Below are positions 10,741 to 22,941 of a stretch of DNA of 64,000 bases, in pieces. Made by a program: the position numbers and the translations under genes. The stretch is from Lichina pygmaea (taxonomy: Eukaryota > Ascomycota > Lichinomycetes > Lichinales > Lichinaceae): contig OY730172.1 of the NCBI GenBank assembly GCA_963422465.1, positions 496,001 through 560,000 on the forward strand, in the 5' to 3' direction. The notes under the pieces are model-generated. The model ran no database searches, had not been told where the DNA came from, and worked only from the letters and a program-made list of their open reading frames with translations. Numbering within the stretch: position 1 is the first letter of the stretch; each line of letters starts with the position of its first letter.

Positions 10741-13587
10741 GACACGGAAGCGGGAGAATTTTTCTGCACGAGACCGAAGGAAAGGCAGCGCAGTGCTGAC
10801 GGATACGTGAGAAGGATGCGTGAGACGGCAGCTCCGGTCATGATAGAAAGCCCCGTTGGTGAACCACACGACCACCCCCAGACACCTCTTGATCTTGTCG
10901 CCTGCTGTCACACAACGTACTCGGACAGATCGACATTGTCCTTTTCGCGACCCCACTTGATCCTGCGTTTTGTAGCTAGAGTTGATCAGTGTTCCCCTCT
11001 GACACCGACAGAGGAGATGGTTGGTACGTTTTTCAGCACACCCTTGGCTCTGCTGCAGACTTTTCTGCTGGCCTAGACATCCACTGGATGTCTTTGCCTG
11101 GTGCTATTCCGTCGCCAGCCTTTGCACAACGTGTTCGGGCAGAAGAGCGTTGTGCCTTGACTTGATCCTGTGGTTGTAGCTAGAGCCCATCGGTGTCTTT
11201 CTGACACTGAAGGAACATGGTCAGTCCATCTCCCAGTACACCCCTCGCTCCGTTGCAGATTTTGCTGCCGGCTTCGCCGTCCGCGGGATATCTTCGCCTC
11301 GTGTCCCTACCGACACTTTCATAAGCACAGAGTCTCTGCGCAATCGAGTGTCAGACTCCTCGAGTCTAGTATCTCGATGCATAGAGATAAAGCTTTTCCG
11401 TCAGCCCGAAATTCAGAGCATTTTTTGCAGAGGACTCGCAGGGCTTGTGAGTCGTTGAAGTAAGTCGTTTGAACCAGTCGGGCCTGTTCCGCCATCCACT
11501 CTCAGGCTCCCGAGTCATACCCGCACCGTATGAGATCTGTTGTTTGACACCTGCGACTTTGGGCGGACGTCGTAGTAGTACAGGTGACCGTTCTGTCGAT
11601 CTCCTGTTGTAGCACGGCCGTCGAAAGGCCAATGGCCGAGCGTACAGTATCATTAAAGAGTAGATCCTGATAGTCATCAATTGGTCGTTCAGTCGATCTC
11701 CTGGTGCAGCACAGCTGCCGAAAGGCCAACGGCAGAGAAAAAAGTACTCTTGAAGAGTAGATCCTGACAGTCGTCTGGTGCGACGAGGGCGCCCGCGGAT
11801 AGAGTAGCAGCAGTGGTCGAACTGAAAGACCTCCCCAGACCAGTGTCTTGATGGTCGATCAATATTGTACGGTACCGTCGTACCGTACAAGCATAGACTT
11901 GCGACCACCCGCCTTCATCGGCTCTCAGGCTCGCATGTTGAGCCTGTAAGGACGAGACTAAGGCTTCCGTCCACCACCAAGCAAAACACCCAGGTTTCCG
12001 CCACTTAGGGTCGCGGATCACACCGGGTCCATGTGATGCCCCGGCATAAGCCGACCATATCCGCCGTGCTCGTCACGCTGCCAGCAACCCTTGGACGGCT
12101 ATCGCCGGTTTCTGGGAGCCGCACAAACTTCTGGGTATAAATATTGGCCCAATATTTCCGGGTGTGAATTCTTCTTCTTCCTCTTCACACTTCTCATCGT
12201 CACTTCTCCGCCCAACTGTCGCCACCTCCGTCCTCACCGCTGCCACCACCACCGCTACCGCGGCAGGTCGACGGCTGTTTTTAGGTCCTCTCCTCTGCCA
12301 CCCGTCATGGCTTTTTCTACCGTTGAAGTCGAGATATCTCGGCACAACAAACTTCGCCGGCAGCTTTCGTCGAGGAGATATTGGCTTTCTGCTTCTTCCT
12401 TGCCACCCACATTCTCTCCCCTTGTTGTCATCTTCTGTATGACAACATCTTCATGGTGACTTGTGTCACTATGAGCCTTTTCCATCTTCAATCTCCGCCT
12501 TCTGACGATTTTTCCCAATCTGCATCATCTTTGATGTTATTGGACGCTTGAGCGTGGACTTTTGAAAACAGTCGTTCACAAGGTTAATAAGGTGAGGTGG
12601 ACATCAAATCGAACTCTTCTTGTCAAGTGTCGTTGAGAAGAAGAGAAAGGAAGATATTAATATCCATGCCAGTTCCTTGCTTTTCCTTACGACCAGCGAT
12701 GTTGGTTCGGAATCAGAGAAACTCCCATAAGTCGTCGAGAAATTCTTGGAAAAGAGTTCTCCCGACTCAAAACAACACTCGTGTAGTGTCAACAAGAAAT
12801 CTCCAACAGTTAACATCAACTGTTTGGGTCAAAGATATGATTACGGTACACTTCAAGTGTATCATGTTGTTTCAAGAAAAAAACAGTTTTTCTTGAGATG
12901 CCGAGGACTGGTCGAACTCTCCGACCACAGCAAAGAACTATCATCGATCAGAGATTAACATCGTCATACCAGCTGGAGGTACTCTTCTCAAGAATAGAGA
13001 GCTACCTTTGGGATTGTTACTCTTCAGTCGATAAAGATATTCTGGGATATAACAGTCCTGGTTTAAATCCCCGAAAACGTAAGCTATATCCTAATACCAC
13101 ATGAATACTTGCAGTATAGACGATAGTGCTTCGACAGAAATCCAGCTGGTACGTACTTTTTCGGCTTTTTATGGAGGTAAACCACTGTCCTCGGTGCTTG
13201 GCTTTTTTCTGACAAGGTTATCGATATAGCACAGGTATATCAACAACTATCATGTGATGAACATAGTCGCGAAGACTGTTTGCAACCACTTGTCGAAACT
13301 GCTGTTGCAATAACAGCCACCACGATAAAACATGGTTACAGACGATGTGCCTGCCACTGTTCGGGGTGCTGGAGCAAACAACACAAGATCCCGAAGATCA
13401 CGGCTCATGGATGGGGTCCAGAATAATATAGGTCTGGCTTCTCTATACACCAAGCCAAGATCAGAAAATACGTCAGAACGGACTCTGTGTTGTCGGGTTG
13501 CTGGGGTAGTATTTGATCACTACCCCTGGGTTTGTTTGGGAGATCCGAGAAAACAAACCTTTTTTCAAGATCTTCTTAAGATCTTGA

Positions 13588-14240
13588 TACCAGGCCTCTT
13601 CCATGGCCATGGTACTTCAGGTCTTGGTCCGGCAAGACCAATTGATTGGCGGTCAGCAAACTCGGCCTCGACGTGTTCTGAGTACTTGGCTGTGTTGGCG
13701 AATTCTCATGTGAAATACCAGGCCACTTCCACGGTCATGGTATTCCTGGTCTTGATCCGCCAGGACCAGTTGTCGACCGTCAGCTGACTCAGCCTCGAAA
13801 TACTTCGAGTGCTTGACTGTCTTGACAGATCCTCCTGCGAAATACCAGGCCACTCCACGGCCATGGTATTCCTGGTCTGGGCAGAACCACAATCGACTGA
13901 CTCGGCCTCGAAACACTCCAAGTGCTTAACTGTGTCGACGGATTTTCGTGCGGAATACCAGGCTACTTCCACAGCCAAGGTAATCCTGGTCTCGGTCCGC
14001 CACGACCTGCGATCGACTGTTTGTTCGAATTGGCGACTAACTCGACCTCGAAGTCTTTCAAGCACTTTGACCATGTCGACGTATCCTTTCGCGGACTACC
14101 AAGCCTCTCCCACGGCCGAGGTGTTCTTGGCCTTGGTCCGCCACGATCAGTGATCGACTGTTCGTTAGCATCGTCAACTGACTTGGTCTCGAAGTACTCC
14201 GAAAACTTTGACCGTATCAGCACATTCTCTTGCGACATAC
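13588..14240. repeat. Minisatellite array, five to six units of 113-141 bp
   Basis: Units begin with ATACCAGGC-like sequence at 13588, 13715, 13842, 13955, 14095 and (partial) 14236, so periods are 127, 127, 113, 140 and 141 bp. Each unit carries a CC(A)GG...TTCCACGG(T/C)CATGGTATTCCTGG core that can fold back on itself, a TTGGTCCGCCA box and a CTCGGCCTCGAA box. Copies are clearly diverged, with many C/T and G/A differences. Confidence 0.8.
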
Positions 14241-14764
14241 CTGGCGTTGTCGCTAGCCACTCTATTGTCAGACACAGTGGTGCTGGATGTTTGATGGCCA
14301 CTGCAACAATAACTACAGCTTGTCAGAAACTGGCAGAGTGGTGTTTCTGAATTCCGCTATCAACATATGATAGTTCACACAACTGGGGTGGAGAGAATCA
14401 TGATGTGAGAACTGGAAATATGGGACATGATGTACGAGTTATCGTCGGATAGGCATATTGAAAGAAAAACACAGCCTCTGTCAACAAGACACGAGGAAAA
14501 CTTACTAGCCTTAGCGACAAGTCTTTGGTATGTCAACTTCCCTCAAAACATCGATGTTCACATTACTGACGAAGGCATCTTTGACCTGGCTAGCTGCTTG
14601 AAAGTCGGCCAGTCGAGCGAGGGTGAAAGCAAGCGACCTGGACTGAGTCCTGGTGTTTGCCTCGGGTCGTCTTGGTTTCCCACTTTCAGGGAGTTCTGAG
14701 AAAGTTGGGATGTGTTTGGGAAGTTTCGCATCACGTCATATTTAAGAGCAGGATCGGGGAAAAA

Positions 14765-14850
14765 AGCTTGGCGACTCAGCGGCGACTCAGCGGCGACTCA
14801 GCGGTGACAACTCAGAGACGACTTGGGACAACCCAGCGACGACTCAGCGA
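14765..14850. repeat. Short 11-bp tandem repeats
   Basis: Three adjacent copies of GGCGACTCAGC start near 14768, followed by decayed versions (ACAACTCAGAG, ACCCAGCGACGACTCAGCG). This is a small local expansion in non-coding sequence. Confidence 0.75.
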
Positions 14851-15544
14851 ACAAGATCATGCCAGATGACTTCTTTCCAGTCTTGGTGCATGCTACTCCG
14901 CACTAAATACCACCCAGTGGAAACATCTTCTTCAAGAACAAGAAGTGCTCTTCTTGGAAATACTGTGCAAAACAGTAGGTCAGCCAGCTCGACTGTTCAG
15001 GGCTGCGAGAAGATTGTCACAAAAACAAAAATCCACTGTTTGATGAATTATTAAGAGCAACAAAGACTAGCTTGTCTTTGTTGGCGAGGCAGTCGCCAAT
15101 TAGCATGATGTCTTACACTGCTACAAAGACACCATGGGGTGTCCTTGTTTGAAAGCCGGAGAAGATAGGAGTTACTGGAAACTTCTACTCCAGAGACAAC
15201 GCCGCTCCGAACATACTCGGGAGCTTGAGTCTCCCGTGAACATCGTCGGGGATCTGGGTATATCTGGCTACGAGCAGCAAGCCCCCGAAGCAAGAAGTTC
15301 TTTGACAAAGTTTCTACAACTCTGCCACACCACGGACAGGTGGACGCAATACACAAGCGGTTAGTCGCGCAACACAAGTGGCTGGTCGCGCAACACGTCC
15401 AGAAAAAAACTGCAAAGCTATTGCAACCTCTACACTTTACACTACACAGTTTTCCCAATCGGAGTTACCTCGCGGGTTATATTACACGCAGATGTGTATA
15501 CAAGTTAGGGAGACTGGCCAGACCACAGAATCTGTGGCCAACTT

Positions 15545-15692
15545 GACAGCTTCCAACACTACGCTGTCTCTGGCTTGACCACATGATAAGTATATCATGT
15601 GAGGTTGTCGGCTAGACTATCATATTTTTGGCTCGACAACTTCCAGCACTACACAGACTCTAGCTTGACCACATGATCAACTACATCATGTG
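15545..15692. repeat. Duplicated segment carrying CACATGAT hairpins
   Basis: Two copies of about 90 bp contain GACA(G/A)CTTCCA(A/G)CACTAC, then CTTGACCACATGAT, a short loop and ATCATGTGAG. Each copy therefore holds an inverted repeat (about 15580-15601 and 15670-15692) able to form a hairpin. Confidence 0.7.
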
Positions 15693-16687
15693 AGACTAGA
15701 AGTTGTATCACTAGTCACTTCAAGATAAGATGGAGAAGTCTAGCAACCGTGTTCTCTATTATCTTTGGAACAAGAAGCAGACTACAAGTCTGCAAGCAAC
15801 AATGCCAGCAACGGAGGCTGTCGCCCATCTGCAGCTTGTCCATATGTCAGAGCAGCAGAGGACTTCTGTTCTCGACGCAAGAAAAAGAAAGACAACGTCA
15901 AAACAACAACACCAGAGTGTGAGGTGTGCGAGCAGTGACACAGAATCCCACTCATCGGCGGTCCGTGCGCTTGTCTGAGCAGCAGCGCACTGTTTTACAC
16001 TTCTTTTTTCTAAGAAGATTTTCTTATCTCCAAGATAAGAAACATCAAGCCAGGGAAACCACGCTGCACACGAGAGAAGATTTGGAAGACAAATCTTGGA
16101 GTACGGCCATTTCAGTGCCAGAAGTTAGGACCACCATCATGTATGAGATGGTCTGTTGGGGGGGTCGCAGTAGCGGAGGACTGTTTTACAGTGCCTTTTA
16201 TTAAGACATGTTTATTGTCTCCGAGATACGAAATACCAAACCAGGGCAACCGCGGAGATAAAATCCGGAGGACACGACATGGAGAAGAATTCTTGAAAGA
16301 CAAGTTTTGGAGGACAGAAACCAAATGGTGATCTGTCGCCACAGAAGACAGGGTCCAGCACGTCCCGGTACTATTTGGTGGTGTGTGGGAAGCTGGCGCA
16401 GCAAGTGACTGCGTTTGGAAGCTCGCTCTACCCAGAAGCAGAGCTAATGATCGAGACAAGAAAGCAATTTGCGGAGAAGCCAGCCAAATTTGGCGGAGAA
16501 GGAAATTGGAGGACAAGACTCCATAGGCTCCTCGCGCGAGCCAAAGACAATGTGCTTTCTGGTGGCCTGAGCTGTACGTCTCAGATCAACATCCTCAAGC
16601 AAGAGACGCAGATGTTGCACTGCGGCCAGCCTGGACTGGCATCAATGGCGGCGGCGATGGCGGCGATGATCACGCCGCCAAGCCCAA

Positions 16688-17250
16688 TGTCCACAAATCG
16701 AAAAGCATCTCGACCGTGGCCGATATCGCCGAGGAGAGTGGGCCTTGAGGAACCACTGGGGCCCGGCGGATAGACCTTGCAGTTCAACTCTTACAGGAGA
16801 ATCCTGAATTAGAAAAGCATCTCGACCACGGCCAATATTTCAAGGAGAGTGGGCCTTGAGGAACCACTGGTGCCTGGCCGACCGATCATGAAGCTCACCT
16901 ATTACACGAGAATCCAGACTTGGAAAAATATCTCGACTACGGCCTATACTTTCAATGAGAGTGGGCCTTGAGGAGCCGCTGATGCCTGGCCGACCGATCT
17001 GGAAGCTCACTTCTTACACGAGAATCCAGACTTGGAAAAGTATCTTGACTACGGCCTATACTTTCAATGAGAGTGGGCCTTGAGGGGTCGCTGATGCCTG
17101 GCCGACCGATCTGGAAGCTCACCTATTACACGAGAATCCAGACTTGGAAAAGTATCTCGACTACGGCCTATACTTTCAATGAGAGTGGGCCTTGAGGGGT
17201 CGCTGATGCCTGGCCGACCGATCTGGAAGCTCACCTCTTACACGAGTGTT
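16688..17250. repeat. 112-bp tandem array, five units
   Basis: Units start near 16688, 16800, 16911, 17023 and 17135 (period 111-112 bp) with AATCCAGACTTGGAAAA. Each contains GAGAGTGGGCCTTGAGG and TGCCTGGCCGACCGATC. The last two units are nearly identical and the first two more diverged; a still older copy is visible near 17336-17440. A 112-bp unit is not a multiple of three and the frames contain stops, so the array is not coding as it stands. Confidence 0.85.
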
Positions 17251-17818
17251 CTCTTGTCGGTGAAACAAGAAGGGAGGCCCGTACAATTATGATGCCAGTC
17301 TGGGCTGGCATCATTAACGACGGCGGTTGCAGGTCAAACACTCAGAAGTGGAAAAGCATCTCCACCATGGCCGATATCTTCGACGAGGATGGGCGTTGCG
17401 AAACCAATCGGGCCCAGTGGGCAGTCCTTACAGCTCAAGTTTTACGGGAAATCTCTCGTGTCTGCGCGACAAAAAACGTCAAGTCAGGACAATGACTTGT
17501 TCGTTGCATGGAAAAGGCATTTCTTGTTATTTTTTTCTTTCCCGAGTGGTCTCCTAATCATACAATGTATATGTATTCCTGACGACGATGGATATTGACG
17601 TGGCGTTGCTTCTCGAATTCACCCTGTCATCTGTGACGGTCTTGGGACTTATTTCTGACCCTCATTGTACCGGTAGTCACCGGTTTTCGGGGCACTGAAT
17701 TTGCTCGAGCGGTATTTCCACAGGATAGCACTATCGATTCCTGTTTAATAGCTTTGTAAAACGCAGACCTTACAGTAGGCTCCAGAGCGAAGCCTCCTCG
17801 TATCAACGCCTTATGCCA

Positions 17819-18753
17819 CTACGAGATCACACTCGCTAAGAGCTTCTTCCCATGCGCCCGCACCACCTTATCAAGTATCTCGCGAACCTGCTTGCAGCCA
17901 TCGACCCCGACCGCAAGCATCGACTCGAGTCGGCTGACTTGCACCCTGCTCTCCATGACCAGCACGCTGACCTTCTCGCCCGCGCCCAATGTAGCGACGG
18001 TCAGGAACGGCAGCTCCTGCTCTTCGACGCCGTTGAGATCAAGCAGAGGATCCGTCCTGTCTTGGCCTTCGCCACCTCCAGCGCCACCTCTGATCGTCGG
18101 TGACGACAATGCCAAGCCGGCGGTGCAGGCGATCGTGTAGTCGGACATGGGAATGCCAGCGTCGACGAGCGCCAATGTTGCCGCGTTGATGCAGGCAGCA
18201 AGAATGGACCCGTCCTGAGACAAGATACGTATTGCGATCGAGATCAGAGAGTGCGGATACAGGTGAGTGAACGAGCTCGATGAACAGGCATTGGCGATAG
18301 TGGTCTGCATCTCTGCGATTCTCCTGGCGAGAGCAAGACATAGAGATCAGCGACTCGTTATGGCTCTAGTGTGGTATATACAGCGTCCTCGCACGAGAGC
18401 CCAGTTCCAGCCCGACCGCCGGTCGGACAGACACGAAGAGAGTCCCACTTATCCCCTCTTGCTCTCTTCTTGCGTTCTGTGCCCGAGAAACCCGCCATGG
18501 AGATCTCGACTCTGACTTCGGCCTCCTCTCCACCGCCGCCTCCCGCCGCCGTTGGGATTGCTGTCGTCCTTCTTCCTCCCTCCGCCGGGCCAGTGACGGT
18601 GCAGAGCACCTTTGTGTTTCCCATCTCCAGATAGCTGGACCCGTCTGCTGCCGCTTGCGTCGATATCTGCGCGTGGAAGCGTCGCAACTCGTTCCATCTT
18701 CTTCCATCAAGCCGAAGAAGCGCTAGGGAGTACGTCGATGTGTCAAGAGGCAT
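17819..18753 (-). CDS. RRP41: Exosome core subunit Rrp41/Ski6 (RNase PH fold)
   Basis: A subunit of the six-membered RNase PH-like ring of the RNA exosome, which processes and degrades RNA in nucleus and cytoplasm. Predicted exons on the minus strand are 18753-18449 and 18323-17819, joined across a 125-nt intron, giving 269 residues. The N-terminus MPLDTSTYSLALLRLDGRRW is nearly diagnostic of this subunit. The first RNase PH-like half contains MGNTKVLCTVTGP, and the splice restores RARGDKRIAEMQTTI. The second half holds THLYPHSLISIAIRILSQDGS and AGIPMSDYTIACTAGLAL. A Gly/Glu-rich insert (GGGGGEEAE) and a GGAGGGEGQD loop lengthen it slightly. The family is catalytically inactive in fungi and animals. 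It is divergently arranged with the SNF2 gene, start codons 215 bp apart. Confidence 0.93.
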
Positions 18754-18968
18754 GTCGGCGAGTGTAGCCGCTGATTGGCAAGATCTAAGTCAGCAACAGC
18801 CCTGTGTGTTTGTAGAACGCGGGTGCGGAATGATGCGCCACAGCGCTCTTGATTTGTGGCGGGAGCTGCGTACGCGGGTCGGTTCAAACTGACGCCAATA
18901 CGTATGGGTACCGGTATACGTACCGGTACCGGTACGGTACTGCTTGGCGCATCCGCGCCCTACGAAAC
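18754..18968. promoter_or_regulatory. Shared divergent promoter of RRP41 and the SNF2 gene
   Basis: Only 215 bp separate the two start codons, so both promoters must lie here. The segment holds a GTACC-rich palindromic cluster (around 18900-18945) but no clear TATA box. Confidence 0.55.
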
Positions 18969-21900
18969 ATGTGGGAGCTGGAAGAGAACAGCGGTGACGA
19001 CCTTTCCAATCTGAAGATACGCCGCCAGGACTCGAAAGAAGTGGATAGATATATTGATGGTACCCTGATGATTCCCCGCATGCCCTTCAATCATCTTGCA
19101 GGTTTACATTTCTCTGACTGTAATGTGACGCCATGCAGCAGTAGCCAGCAGCTCTCCTCAGAAGCCAACCGATAAACCGGCCACATCCCTTGGATCAGTT
19201 CCTCAGGCGCGGAGTTCTGGTGATGCCGGCTCCCGCACGGATGCGGCTGGTCGTTATAGCCGACAACCCGCCCTGCTGAATAGCAGCTTCGGAACTGATA
19301 CTTCTGGTGGAACCCATCAAGGGAGAAAGAGCGTACAGACCAGCTTTGGAACCGAAGCCTCAAACGATGTCGTCGAACAACGAACTCCCGCGGGAGTAGG
19401 CTTCCAGTACGACGCATCTGCCGACCTCCATCGGAAGAGTGCCCATGAAGGAGCAGAGGACACCGTTGGCAGCCGGAGACTCGAATGGTCGGACGAAGAA
19501 GGCCAGGCGGCCTATGAGAAGTTCAAAAACCGCAGGAGCCTCAAGAGGAAGCGCGCAGCGGCGAGTACCCGGAAAGCCAAAGCCCAAGCATCCGCCCAAG
19601 CGGCGGAATCCAGCGGCCGCAAGGCCGCAGGCGGACAACAGCGGCGAGCGAGGAGATCGAAGCATTACGGCGATGCATCTGATGATGAGGATGCCACCTT
19701 GGACGATGGGGTCCCGGATTATCTGCAGCGGCGGCGGACGACGTTCGAGGACCATCATGCCCGGCTAAAGGAGGCAGGACTAAAGTTGCCTCCGGGATAC
19801 GACGACATCCAGTTCTCAGACGATGAGCGTCTAGAAGAGCTACAGGAGAGGCCGCAGTTTGACATAACGAAGCCGTGTGCACCGTACAAAGATATCACGC
19901 TCCCATACTCCCTTGGTTTAATTCCTGCGCCCGTTGCACATTGGCTGCGGGACTATCAGGTGCAGGGAGCAGCCTTCTTGCACGAACTGTTCGTCTATCA
20001 AAAAGGGGGCATCTTGGGTGACGACATGGGCTTGGGGAAAACCGTACAGGTGATTGCCTTTCTGACAGCAGCGTTTGGAAAGACGGGCGACGAGCGAGAT
20101 GCGAAGCGAATGCGAAAGATCAGGAGGGCCGGTGATTGCAGGTGGTACCCGCGGGTTCTGGTGGTGTGTCCAGGATCCCTCATCGAAAACTGGAGGTCGG
20201 AACTTCGCCGGTGGGGCTGGTGGCACGTCGATGTGTTCCATGGAGAAACCAAGGAGACGGCCATCGAGACAGCGAGAACAGGTCGTCTTGAGATCATGAT
20301 CACCACCTACGCGACTTACCGGCTCAACACGAGCGTCGTCAACATGGTGGACTGGGACTGCGTCGTCGCAGACGAATGCCACATCATCAAGGAGCCAAAG
20401 TCCGAGATCACCCGGGCAATGAATGAGGTCAACGCGCTGTGTCGCATCGGCTTGACCGGTACCGCCATCCAGAACAGATATGAGGAGCTCTGGACACTCC
20501 TCAACTGGACCAACCCGGGCCGGTTCGGGCCCCTGTCCACGTGGAAGGCCACGATCAGCGAGCCGTTACGTATCGGCCAATCGCACGATGCTACGGTTTA
20601 CCAGCTGAGCCGAGCTCGTAAGACGGCCAAGAAACTCGTGCAGAACCTTCTCCCAGAGTTCTTCCTCCGCCGGATGAAGACTCTCATCGCGGATCAGCTG
20701 CCAAAGAAGAGCGACCGCGTCATGTTTTGCCCGCTCACGGAGACGCAACGGGATGCCTACGAGCGGTTCTTGGAGAGCGACATGGTCGTATACATCCGGA
20801 GCGCTTCGGAACCCTGCGACTGCGGATCGGGGAAGAAGCGAGGCTGGTGCCACTACAAGATGCTTCCAGAGGGCCGGGGCCGCTGGCAGAACTACGTGTT
20901 TCCCGCCATCGCCACCCTCCAGAAGATTAGCAATCACCTGGCGATGCTGATTCCACAGGGTACCGAGTCGAACGAGAAGCAGGCAAAGAACCTGGATTAC
21001 CTTCAGCTGATCCTCCCGGAGCAGTGGAAGGAACTGTACCGTCAGCGCGACTCGATACTGAATTATTCGAATCCGGAGTTCTGTGGCAAATGGAAGATTT
21101 TGAGGAAGTTGTTGAAATTCTGGCATTCCAGCGGCGATAAAGTCCTCGTCTTCTCGCACGCCGTTCGTCTGCTCAGGATGCTACAGATGCTCTTCAACCA
21201 CACTAGCTACAACGTAAGTTACCTCGACGGCGGCATGAGCTACGACGAGCGGGCCAAGACCGTGGACGACTTTAACAGCGACCCGGCGCAGTTCGTCTTT
21301 CTCATATCGACGAAGGCGGGTGGGGTCGGCCTGAACATCACGTCGGCCAACAAGGTCGTCGTCGTCGATCCGAACTGGAACCCAAGCTACGATCTCCAGG
21401 CGCAGGACCGAGCATACCGGATCGGCCAGGTCCGGGATGTCGAGGTCTTCCGTCTGGTCTCGGCCGGCACGATCGAAGAAGTCGTGTACGCTCGACAGAT
21501 CTACAAGCAGCAGCAGGCCAAGATCGGATACGAGGCGTCGACCGAACGGCGGTACTTCAGCGGCATCCAGGAGAAGAAGGAGCAGAAGGGTGAGATCTTC
21601 GGGCTGAAGAACCTATTCTCCTTCGGCGGGGACGACGTGTTCCTCAAGGACATCATCAACAAGACGAACGTTGCAGAGTCGAAAGCGGCGGTCGAAATCG
21701 TGGGCTTCGAAGTCGACGACGGAGCAACACAGGACGACGGGGACCGCGATGCAGCGTCGTCGAAGAAGAGCGGCGAGGAAGAAGCGATGAGTCAATTGGC
21801 AACTTTGGTCGCGGAAGGCGAGTTGGACACGAACTTGTCGGACCCCGACAGCAGCAACAAGTCAAGGAGGAAAGCGACCTCGAAAGATGGGCATGCGAAC

Positions 21901-22494
21901 AAAGCCACCGATCCCATCAAGGCCATCCTAGCTCATGCCGGTGTCGAATACGTGCACGACAACTCCGAGGTGATCGGCTCGTCAAAGGTCGAGGCAACTC
22001 TGAGCAGGCGTGCCGAGGAGAAGGCAGCCCTTTTTGCTGCCGGCGCCGCCTCCCGCGACAACGATGATGGCGAAGATAAAACCAAGGGCGCCACCAACGG
22101 ACAGCAGATGGACAACATTGACGAAGTCGACGAGGCCGTCTTCGGATCTCTCCCTGACTACGTCCTCGTTCCAGTCCCTGCACCCACCAGGTCATCGTCA
22201 GACGCAACCGCGGACTCCGACGGTGACGAGCTCAACCCCACCCAAGCGGACCGGCCAGCCCAAGGGACGCGAAAGGTTTACTTCAAACACCGGCCTCCGC
22301 CCGACGTCAAGAAAAGGCAATTCTGTACCATGGCCAAGGCGTTCGGCTATCCCAATGCGACTGAGTTCGCACTCGTTGTCGAAGGCTGGGCGCCGTCGAA
22401 GAGAAGGCAGGTGCTCGAGAAGTTCTACAGAGCACGAAGGGCATTGCTGCTGCCGCCGGAGGCAGATAACGCCCAAGGACAGCAGCATGCATAA
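18969..22494 (+). CDS. SNF2-family DNA translocase, ERCC6L2/Rad26-like
   Basis: An SF2 ATPase related to ERCC6L2 (Rad26L), a nuclear family linked to DNA double-strand break and transcription-associated repair. Exon 1 is 18969-19101 and exon 2 runs from about 19142 to 22494, giving about 1160 residues. The intron is very short (37, 40 or 43 nt depending on the acceptor). An Arg/Lys-rich N-terminus precedes the helicase core. Motif I is GDDMGLGKTVQ (about residue 338), motif II is DECH in VVADECHIIKEPKS, motif III is LTGTAIQN, and the C-terminal lobe holds STKAGGVGLNIT and DRAYRIGQ. A CDCGSGKKRGWC segment lies between the lobes. The tail KAFGYPNATEFALVVEGW near 22330-22400 is the C-terminal module seen in ERCC6L2 relatives. 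Acidic, low-complexity sequence fills about residues 880-1090. Assignment to this subfamily is by motif recognition, not alignment. Confidence 0.85.
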
Positions 22495-22941
22495 GTTGGA
22501 AGTGCTGTGATGACCTGTGGGATTTTCAATGTGGATATCTGACCTGAAATCTTCTGCTGATATCAACCGCGGACGCAATGTATTCTGGGCGCATGAATTC
22601 TAGATTTTAGGGTATCCGGATGGGCCGGAAAGCTCAAAGGAGACGAAGGTGGGGAAGTACGATACGTAGGGAGTACTCCGTACAAGGTGGGGAGCTACTC
22701 GTACTGATCGCGCGTCTATCAACGTAGGGCTACAGGGATCTTGGCACGCTAGGATGGCTTGCGAGATATCGATACGAGTTGTCGCTTGTTCCCGATGCAC
22801 GAGCCACGAGCCCCATTGGTGCATACGGAACAGGACCGGATCGGAAAGTCGCAACGGGTATGGGTCACTTGAGTCAAGCTCAAGATACCGTGCCGAAAGC
22901 TCCATCCAGTCGAACATTTGCAAAGCGTGCTTGTCTTCCTC
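22495..22941. other. Intergenic region between SNF2 and Zn2Cys6 genes
   Basis: A 447-bp stretch holding the 3' end of the SNF2 gene and the promoter of the regulator. A GTAGGGAGTACTCCGTAC palindrome-rich segment lies near 22665. I see no gene. Confidence 0.5.

Larger units (their letters stand above)
10047..17818. other. 7.8-kb gene-free block of diverged tandem duplications
   Basis: No supportable gene lies between the LPMO-like gene and RRP41. The block is AT-richer than its neighbours and contains several unrelated families of local duplications: about 80-110 bp units near 10285-10740, a roughly 190-bp duplication near 10970-11330, a roughly 120-bp duplication at 11590-11780, a five- to six-copy array at 13588-14240, an 11-bp repeat near 14768, a roughly 90-bp duplication at 15545-15692, a roughly 200-bp duplication at 15980-16320 and a 112-bp array at 16688-17250. 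Frames inside the arrays are broken by stops. Telomere-like repeats and transposase motifs were not seen. Confidence 0.65.

Noticed and set aside
12307-12459. A 50-codon frame starting MAFSTVEVEIS downstream of a TATAAATA at about 12135
   Set aside because: A plausible promoter-like word and short frame, but no homology I recognise and no continuing exon; it sits in the repeat block.
13588-17250. CRISPR-like reading of the regular arrays
   Set aside because: Units are head-to-tail repeats over 110 bp long with no unique spacers, in a eukaryotic genome with no cas genes.
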